Source: a virus. Taken from it: DNA of 26,920 nucleotides. Shown here in pieces: positions 22,297 to 26,920 of this stretch. The DNA is taken from positions 1 to 26,920 of the IMG/VR virus record IMGVR_UViG_3300032271_000426, one strand, 5' to 3'. The notes under the pieces are model-generated. The model saw nothing but the letters and a program-made list of their open reading frames with translations. It searched no databases and was not told the origin of the DNA. Each line of letters begins with the position of its first letter. The stretch's first letter is position 1. The translations under genes were made by a program, and so were the position numbers.

Positions 22297-23826
22297 CTGC
22301 GGCTTTTGGGATGGCGCTGGCTCGTCGCCGTCGGGTTCTTGAGAGGCCATCGGAGACAAGTCATCGGGATAAACCCCGGCATCTTCCATCATCGCCTTTT
22401 CAACCTTCAACTCGGCAACGATGTCCTCGAAAGATTCCTCGCCGTTCATCTGCTCAATGACGGCGGTACGGCTTGTGAAGCCTTCTTTCACGGCCGCGGC
22501 GTACGCTGCCACTTCCTTCTGCGGGTCAACCCACGACCACCGACGGCCGCGCCATGTTGGCTTGTTGAATTTGTCGAACTTGGCCATAGGCAAAGCGACC
22601 TGTCCGGTCGTGATCGCCATGGTCAAAAAGTCCTCAAACACGTCGTCCGCGCAGTGGTCTTTGAACCACGATTGGAGCATCAGGTAACTGTCCCGCTCGT
22701 CTAGGAGTCCGATGCGGGCGGACGAGTAGTTGACCTGTGATAGATCGCCCGTGATGGAGTGATGAGCCACGCCGCCGGCCATTGCCACGCCGCGCATCAT
22801 CGCCCGGTGGAACTCGGCAAATGCCGCGTTCGGGTGGTTCGGATCCCACGATTGAACCTTCTGACCTTTAGCCAGTTGCTTAAACTGCCCCGGCTCCGAG
22901 TTGTCAAACTGCGACCCGTCAGCCGCGTACCCGTCGCCGTCGTACTCGGTTGCCTCGTCGTTGGTAATAAATCCCAGCTTGCAGGATGCAACACGTGCCG
23001 CGACAAGCTCGGCCTCTTCATACGCGCCGAGCATATTAAGCTTCGCCATAGCGGCGTAAAGCCAAGGCACGCCGCGGGTCTGCTGCGGGGCCTCCTGAAC
23101 AAAAAGATGGATGATTTCGGACGCGTCGATGCGCTCCGTCGGGACCATGTATTCGGTGCCGTTACCGGCGACGAAGTCCACCGGGTTCTGGCGGCGCAAA
23201 TGGTACGCAACTGGCTGATCCCATTGGTTTTTCTCAACACCAAGGCGGATGTAATTACCACCCGGCAACGTGGTGTTGAGTCGCTCGTCTAGGCAGTCCG
23301 CAGGGATCAACTGGAGAGCGTATCGGAATGCATTGCCCGGGAAACCCTTGGCGCGACGAATAAAAGCCTCGCCGTCGATTGCAACGGTGCCGACAACCAA
23401 CCGCTCAAACTCCGCGCGCGTAATCGTCTTTGCCGTCGTGAAGTTTTTCTTCTTACTGAACTCCTCGAAGCCCATTTCCATCGCCCTGTTTGCGGGCTCG
23501 TCGTAAATAACCGTTCCGTCGGGCTTGAAGCCGTTCACCGATCGGACGTTCAGCCGGAAACCCTGAGCACCAACGACGTTCTTTCGGACCAATCGAATGA
23601 ACTGTCCGAAGTATGGATCGTTCTTCGCAAGCTGCCGGCTGCGCGCCCGCATGATGCGGAGGTCGCGGAAAAGATCCGTGTCCGGCGAGACGTTCTGGAT
23701 GTTCCAGTCTGCGGTGAGCCGGTTGACAGCGGCGGCGCCGTAGGAGCGCACGCGCCCCAAGGCCACGCGTCGGTTGTTCTTTGGAGCGTACCCGAGAGCG
23801 CGGGCGATTGGATCGAGTAGGCCCAT
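22285..23826 (-). CDS. Portal protein, lambda GpB family (513 aa)
   Basis: It forms the dodecameric channel through which DNA enters and leaves the head. Family marks are the region ARSRQLAKNDPYFGQFIRLV followed by RKNVVGAQGF (residues 61-90), the central QVNYSSARIGLLDERDSYL, the basic/Trp segment KPTWRGRRWSWVDPQKE, and a helical C-terminal part ending in a Pro/Gln-rich tail. Length is near lambda gpB (533 aa). It begins one base after the gpW-like stop (TGATATG) and has no Shine-Dalgarno sequence. Its last codons form part of a direct repeat shared with the terminase gene. No C-terminal protease domain is needed here because protease is fused to the capsid protein. Confidence 0.93.
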   Translation of the reverse strand: MGLLDPIARALGYAPKNNRRVALGRVRSYGAAAVNRLTADWNIQNVSPDTDLFRDLRIMRARSRQLAKNDPYFGQFIRLVRKNVVGAQGFRLNVRSVNGFKPDGTVIYDEPANRAMEMGFEEFSKKKNFTTAKTITRAEFERLVVGTVAIDGEAFIRRAKGFPGNAFRYALQLIPADCLDERLNTTLPGGNYIRLGVEKNQWDQPVAYHLRRQNPVDFVAGNGTEYMVPTERIDASEIIHLFVQEAPQQTRGVPWLYAAMAKLNMLGAYEEAELVAARVASCKLGFITNDEATEYDGDGYAADGSQFDNSEPGQFKQLAKGQKVQSWDPNHPNAAFAEFHRAMMRGVAMAGGVAHHSITGDLSQVNYSSARIGLLDERDSYLMLQSWFKDHCADDVFEDFLTMAITTGQVALPMAKFDKFNKPTWRGRRWSWVDPQKEVAAYAAAVKEGFTSRTAVIEQMNGEESFEDIVAELKVEKAMMEDAGVYPDDLSPMASQEPDGDEPAPSQKPQVGN

Positions 23827-23827
23827 A

Positions 23828-24394
23828 TCAAGAGGGACGAGTGAACCGGGTGTTGATTACGCTGCCGTCTCTCAGCCCTCGGGCCTGCCGTTCTGCGCCA
23901 AGCTCGCGGTTGTATCGCGCCTGATACCGGACCTCCAAACGGGAAAGCTCGTCCAGCGATCGGTACGAAAGTGCAAGCCCGTCAACCGACATGCTCAACT
24001 CATCCTTTGAAGCGGCGCCGAGGATTGCCGACTGGATCGCGTCCAGCGTGCGCTTGGTGAGCGAGCGTGGATCGGCCGTGCTGGTCGCAGGGTTGACCGT
24101 GACGGTCGTGCGCCCGGTCGCAATGGTGTAGGTGTTGGTGCCGTTCGTTACTCTGGCAGTCCAAAACCAAAGTGACGCCGAGAATGCCGAGGAAGCGGCA
24201 GGGGAGATTGTGGCGAGATAATCAGGCGAACTCGCGGTGCAGGTGACCGTTATCGTCGATTGTCCATTCGCCGTGAAATAGTAGTAGAGCGTCCACCCAT
24301 CCGTGGATGGAAAGTCGGCCGATGATCGGGTCCAGGAGACCGAATCGCCAGCGATGAACGTGTCCGGCTCGGTGCTTGGTACGGTATATGCCAT
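23828..24394 (-). CDS. Ig-like plus gpW-like head-tail joining protein (188 aa)
   Basis: ATG at 24394. The N-terminal 100 residues look like an Ig-like beta domain (TFIAGDSVSWTRSSADFPST, LWFWTARVTNGTNTYTIATG). The C-terminal part (about 107-170) is helical with a beta hairpin (KRTLDAIQSAILGAASKDEL, SMSVDGLALSYRSLDELSRL) and follows the plan of lambda gpW, a 68-aa protein that sits under the portal and admits the tail. Position between terminase and portal is exactly that of gpW. The fused beta domain may decorate the neck or be a fold variant. The assignment rests on pattern and position. Confidence 0.65.
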   Translation of the reverse strand: MAYTVPSTEPDTFIAGDSVSWTRSSADFPSTDGWTLYYYFTANGQSTITVTCTASSPDYLATISPAASSAFSASLWFWTARVTNGTNTYTIATGRTTVTVNPATSTADPRSLTKRTLDAIQSAILGAASKDELSMSVDGLALSYRSLDELSRLEVRYQARYNRELGAERQARGLRDGSVINTRFTRPS

Positions 24395-24397
24395 CGG

Positions 24398-24610
24398 TCA
24401 ACGCGAGAGACCGCCAGCCACGCCGACGGATTGCACGCGCCGCCCGGGGATGATCGCCCGGTTCCGCTCACCGCCATCCGCGCCCGACCCATCCGCCACC
24501 GCCACCTGGCCGTTGTCTTCGTACCGGTCGCGCCACCGGGGCAGCTTGTTTGGGTTCCGGCTGTTCCGGCTTTGGCTCGGGCTCTGGGTCTCCGGCTCGT
24601 CGTAACTCAT
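24398..24610 (-). CDS. Overlapping small ORF (70 aa) at the terminase 3' end
   Basis: ATG at 24610 with a good ribosome site (GAGGACATATG), rare in this window, and a stop 3 nt before the next ATG (TGACCGATG). It overlaps the last 143 nt of the terminase gene in another frame; there the terminase tail is low-complexity Pro/Glu/Gln/Arg. The product is hydrophilic (KLPRWRDRYEDNGQVAVADG) and ends ERNRAIIPGRRVQSVGVAGG. No family is recognised. It may be a small head protein or a chance frame. Confidence 0.4.
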   Translation of the reverse strand: MSYDEPETQSPSQSRNSRNPNKLPRWRDRYEDNGQVAVADGSGADGGERNRAIIPGRRVQSVGVAGGLSR

Positions 24611-26495
24611 ATGTCCTCGCAACCGGAACCGTCCCCGGTTCTTGCGGAGTTACAACGTCCGGTTGCCTTGAGTTGCCCACGTATTGTTTTTCTTGATCTG
24701 TTTTGGCGGTCTTAGATTTCATATTCTCGGCGAGTGCGGACCAGTTTGGTCGGAGGTGATAAAGACCGGCCAGAGCATATACCGCGCAGTCAAGCGGCTC
24801 ATTCCGGCGACCGTCACGCAGGCTCCATTCCTGCTTGGTAAACCCGTTCCTCATCTTGACCGGGTGCGACTCCTCGGCGGTGAGCCCGAGGAAGAACTCC
24901 TCGCCCTGGTTGCCGTCCTGGTGTCGGGTGAAGTGGTAGAATCCCGGGCCGGGTTCTTCCATGGCCAGCCGGCCCATGATGATGCCCTTGGCAGTATCGG
25001 TGCCCAGCCGGAAGTGCGGCGCTTGGATGTCGCCGACTCGGGTTTCCTTGCCGATAACCGGAAGCCCCGGCGTGGATCCGCCCTTGATCGCGTAAACGCC
25101 GCGCGCGGTGCGTTTCTTTGTCTGCCGGATGACGTGGTCTGTCCATTTCGACGAGTCAACCATGGTCCTGATGATACGAAGCTCGGTCCCGTCCTCGCGG
25201 TGCCACTTCTCGGCCAGTAGGGCGTCCAGCCCCTTCCATGGCTCAGGCGTGTTGTACCGTCCGCCGATGATCCTATGCGTCACCGTCCACGATTCCTCGC
25301 CCACTCCCCACGCGTAAACGGTCGCCTCGAAGCGCATGGCCTGGATGTCCACGCCGCAGGTCAATACCAAGCAATCATTCGGGAGGAGTTTGTATTCCTC
25401 GCGCCGCGCCATCAGGCCCTTTTCGTCAACGCTCGCAGCCTCCTCGGCCCACGTCTCCGCCAAAAAAGTGTTGGTCCATGTCTTGAGAGCCTCCTTGCCA
25501 ATCCGTTTTGCGTGTATGTAATCACCGACCATCTGATGCAGCCGGTTCTTGAACCCCTTTTTGTGTCTGAATAGGCTATAAATTCCGCTGAGTGTTGCGC
25601 CGCGCTTTCCGCTAAATGGCGCCGTCGGTCTCCATTCTGAGGCGCGAACCATTTCCACTCGGTCAACGTCGGTCAAAGCCGCCTTGCATGCTTCGCACTC
25701 GTACACCGCTTCTTCGGGCTTTCCTTCCGGCCACTTCACTTGCGGCCACTTGAGCCACTGACTCTTGCCGCACTTTGGACACTTACAAAACCTGCGCTGC
25801 TGGTCTGATTGCAGGAATTCGGCCTCGATGCGAGAACGTCCACGGATCGTTGGCGTCGAAGTCATCACCACGACGGCGTTGTGATACGTTTCAGTGCGCC
25901 GGATCGCCAACGAAACCGGGTCGCCTTCTTCCCCTGCACTTTCCGGGAATCGGTCCACCTCATCCAGCAGCACAACTCGGCGCGGACGGCCAGCCAATCC
26001 GCTTGGTGCGTTGGCTCCGACGATCGCAATGTTGCCTCCGGGGTAAGTCTTTCTGAGGATCGTGTTGCCTGAATCGCGTGACCTCGCCGGTTTAACAAGT
26101 TGAGTCAGCCTCGGTGTGTCTCGGATCATCGGATCGAGACGTTCCTTGCTCCAAGCCTCGGCCATGTCCACTGTCGGCTGAACCATCATCACAGTGGATG
26201 GGTCCGCGTCGATAAAGTACCCGACAAGATTGTTGATCGCCTCCGTCTTCCCAAGCTGCGAAGCGATCATCATGCAAACAGACTGCACTTCCGGGTCAAT
26301 CGCCCAGTCCTGCAACTCCTTTTGATACGGAGCGAACGCGGACGAGTACTTCCCGCGCTGGGAGGATCCTTCCGGCGAAAGATACCGGTGCGCGTCAGCC
26401 CACTGCGTCGGTGTCAGGTTCGGCGGCGGCGTCAACGCCCTCCGCATCCTCTTCCTGATTTTTTGAAAATTCGGATCGTTGAAGGGAAGCGTCAT
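24468..26495 (-). CDS. Terminase large subunit, GpA family (675 aa)
   Basis: The ATPase/nuclease motor that cuts and packages DNA into the prohead. Start chosen at ATG 26495; ATG 26447 has a better ribosome site (AGGAAGAGGATG) but would remove conserved-looking helical residues, and a longer frame reaches 26582. Motifs: WADAHRYLSP near the N-terminus, Walker A-like ASQLGKTE (about 78-85), Walker B LLDEVDRF (about 176-183), a zinc pair CPKCG and CEAC (about 239-270), and nuclease motifs GVDIQAMRFE (about 381-390) and NEPLDCAVYAL near the C-terminus. The final 80 residues are a low-complexity tail overlapping another ORF. It overlaps the small subunit by 101 nt. Confidence 0.94.
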   Translation of the reverse strand: MTLPFNDPNFQKIRKRMRRALTPPPNLTPTQWADAHRYLSPEGSSQRGKYSSAFAPYQKELQDWAIDPEVQSVCMMIASQLGKTEAINNLVGYFIDADPSTVMMVQPTVDMAEAWSKERLDPMIRDTPRLTQLVKPARSRDSGNTILRKTYPGGNIAIVGANAPSGLAGRPRRVVLLDEVDRFPESAGEEGDPVSLAIRRTETYHNAVVVMTSTPTIRGRSRIEAEFLQSDQQRRFCKCPKCGKSQWLKWPQVKWPEGKPEEAVYECEACKAALTDVDRVEMVRASEWRPTAPFSGKRGATLSGIYSLFRHKKGFKNRLHQMVGDYIHAKRIGKEALKTWTNTFLAETWAEEAASVDEKGLMARREEYKLLPNDCLVLTCGVDIQAMRFEATVYAWGVGEESWTVTHRIIGGRYNTPEPWKGLDALLAEKWHREDGTELRIIRTMVDSSKWTDHVIRQTKKRTARGVYAIKGGSTPGLPVIGKETRVGDIQAPHFRLGTDTAKGIIMGRLAMEEPGPGFYHFTRHQDGNQGEEFFLGLTAEESHPVKMRNGFTKQEWSLRDGRRNEPLDCAVYALAGLYHLRPNWSALAENMKSKTAKTDQEKQYVGNSRQPDVVTPQEPGTVPVARTYELRRAGDPEPEPKPEQPEPKQAAPVARPVRRQRPGGGGGWVGRGWR
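24647..24680 (-). repeat. Copy B of the 34-bp imperfect direct repeat (inside the terminase gene)
   Basis: Codes for VGNSRQPDVV in the terminase tail. It matches the portal gene end at 22263-22296. Both copies have the same orientation and lie about 2.4 kb apart. The 19-nt part GTTGCCTT(T/G)AGTTGCCCAC differs by one base. Confidence 0.65.
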
Positions 26496-26877
26496 CGAGT
26501 TTCTGGAGGTCGCCCAACAGGGCATCTTTGGTGGTGTGGGGTATGTCCAGAGCAAGGACACGCTCGCGCATCGCGGCCGCAACCTGCTCGGTGAACCGGA
26601 TCACGGCGTCAACGTCGATGAGCCGTCCGGCGGCCACGCGGTTTTTTCGCTCGATCGCCTCGGCTTGAGCCAAGGTTAACCGGAGGTCTGCGGCGTCTTG
26701 GTCGCCGAAGAGCGCGGCCACCACTTCACGCGTTGACCACTTGCCGTCATCCCCAGGCTTAACCCCTTCGCGTGCAAACGCTTTAGCTAGCGTCCGCCAA
26801 TCAACGCCAAACTCCTTTGCAGCCTTGTCGGTTGACCACCTAACCGCTTGATTGCGTGGTGTTTTTGTTTTGGACAT
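26395..26877 (-). CDS. Terminase small subunit, Nu1-like (160 aa)
   Basis: It recognises the packaging site and recruits the large subunit. The N-terminal region is a helix-turn-helix-like domain (VRWSTDKAAKEFGVDWRTLA, KAFAREGVKPGDDGKWST), followed by a long helical region (LRLTLAQAEAIERKNRVAAG, VIRFTEQVAAAMRERVLALD) that would mediate oligomer contacts. The acidic C-terminus (EEDAEGVDAAAEPDTDAVG) would bind the large subunit. ATG at 26877 with no Shine-Dalgarno sequence. Its end overlaps the large-subunit gene by 101 nt. A packaging (cos) site is expected just upstream, to the right of the window or in the 43 nt left; none can be recognised. Confidence 0.85.
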   Translation of the reverse strand: MSKTKTPRNQAVRWSTDKAAKEFGVDWRTLAKAFAREGVKPGDDGKWSTREVVAALFGDQDAADLRLTLAQAEAIERKNRVAAGRLIDVDAVIRFTEQVAAAMRERVLALDIPHTTKDALLGDLQKLDDASLQRSEFSKNQEEDAEGVDAAAEPDTDAVG

Positions 26878-26920
26878 TATGGAAATTTTCTGGAGCTAGG
26901 AAATCGGCGCACTCGTCCCC

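Noticed and set aside
24250-24492. Minus-strand ORF whose frame contains a GTG overlapping the terminase stop (GTGA at 24468-24471)
   Set aside because: It overlaps the gpW-like gene by about 145 nt in another frame and reads as Arg/Ser-rich noise; the overlap alone is not enough.
1-26920. tRNA genes, CRISPR arrays, insertion sequences, integrase, repressor or att sites
   Set aside because: None recognised on either strand by reading; absence here does not exclude them in the rest of the genome.

Overview
The window is a late-gene stretch of a tailed double-stranded DNA phage or prophage. Every gene I can support lies on the minus strand and is tightly packed, so transcription runs from right (26.9 kb) to left (1 bp). 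The large terminase (GpA type), the portal (lambda GpB type), a gpW-like head-tail joiner and a Bet/Red-beta annealase all point to a lambda-type packaging and recombination set. A capsid protease fused to an HK97-fold major capsid protein and a short tape measure suggest a siphovirus with a short tail. The host cannot be named from sequence alone. A Gram-negative host is implied by an embedded inner/outer spanin pair and by Sec-type signal peptides. GC content is moderately high. Most gene starts lack a Shine-Dalgarno sequence and rely on start/stop overlap.

Layout in transcription order (right to left). (1) Packaging and head, 26.9-19.9 kb: terminase small and large subunits, a small overlapping ORF, an Ig-like/gpW-like joiner, portal, protease-scaffold-capsid fusion, and a decoration-like protein. 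A strong hairpin follows. (2) Host-contact and lysis block, 19.8-14.3 kb: a repeat-rich tail-fibre-like protein, a 120-aa exported protein and a pectate-lyase-like beta-helix spike, all with N-terminal export signals. Next come a holin candidate, an exported membrane protein, an i-spanin/o-spanin pair encoded in overlapping frames, and a papain-like peptidase candidate. (3) Neck and tail, 14.3-5.1 kb: a 19-aa ORF, neck and tail-completion proteins, tail terminator, tail tube, a chaperone-position protein, tape measure, four tail-tip proteins including a cysteine-rich 1,247-aa protein. (4) Accessory chain, 5.1-3.5 kb: a zinc ribbon, an HExxH protein, a metallophosphoesterase and a 56-aa protein, each coupled to its predecessor by a 4-nt overlap. 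(5) Small-gene and recombination region, 3.5-0 kb: a largely non-coding 384-nt gap with a possible promoter and operator, two small threonine-rich ORFs, a ribbon-helix-helix protein coupled to two tiny membrane proteins, an unknown 256-aa protein, Bet, and two more coupled ORFs, the last cut by the window edge.

The most unusual part is block 2. Fibre and spike genes carry signal peptides and sit with the lysis genes between the head and tail modules. This suggests either exported phage enzymes and adhesins, or virion parts that meet the particle outside the cytoplasm. No integrase, repressor, replication gene, tRNA or CRISPR array is visible, so temperate or lytic lifestyle cannot be decided here.
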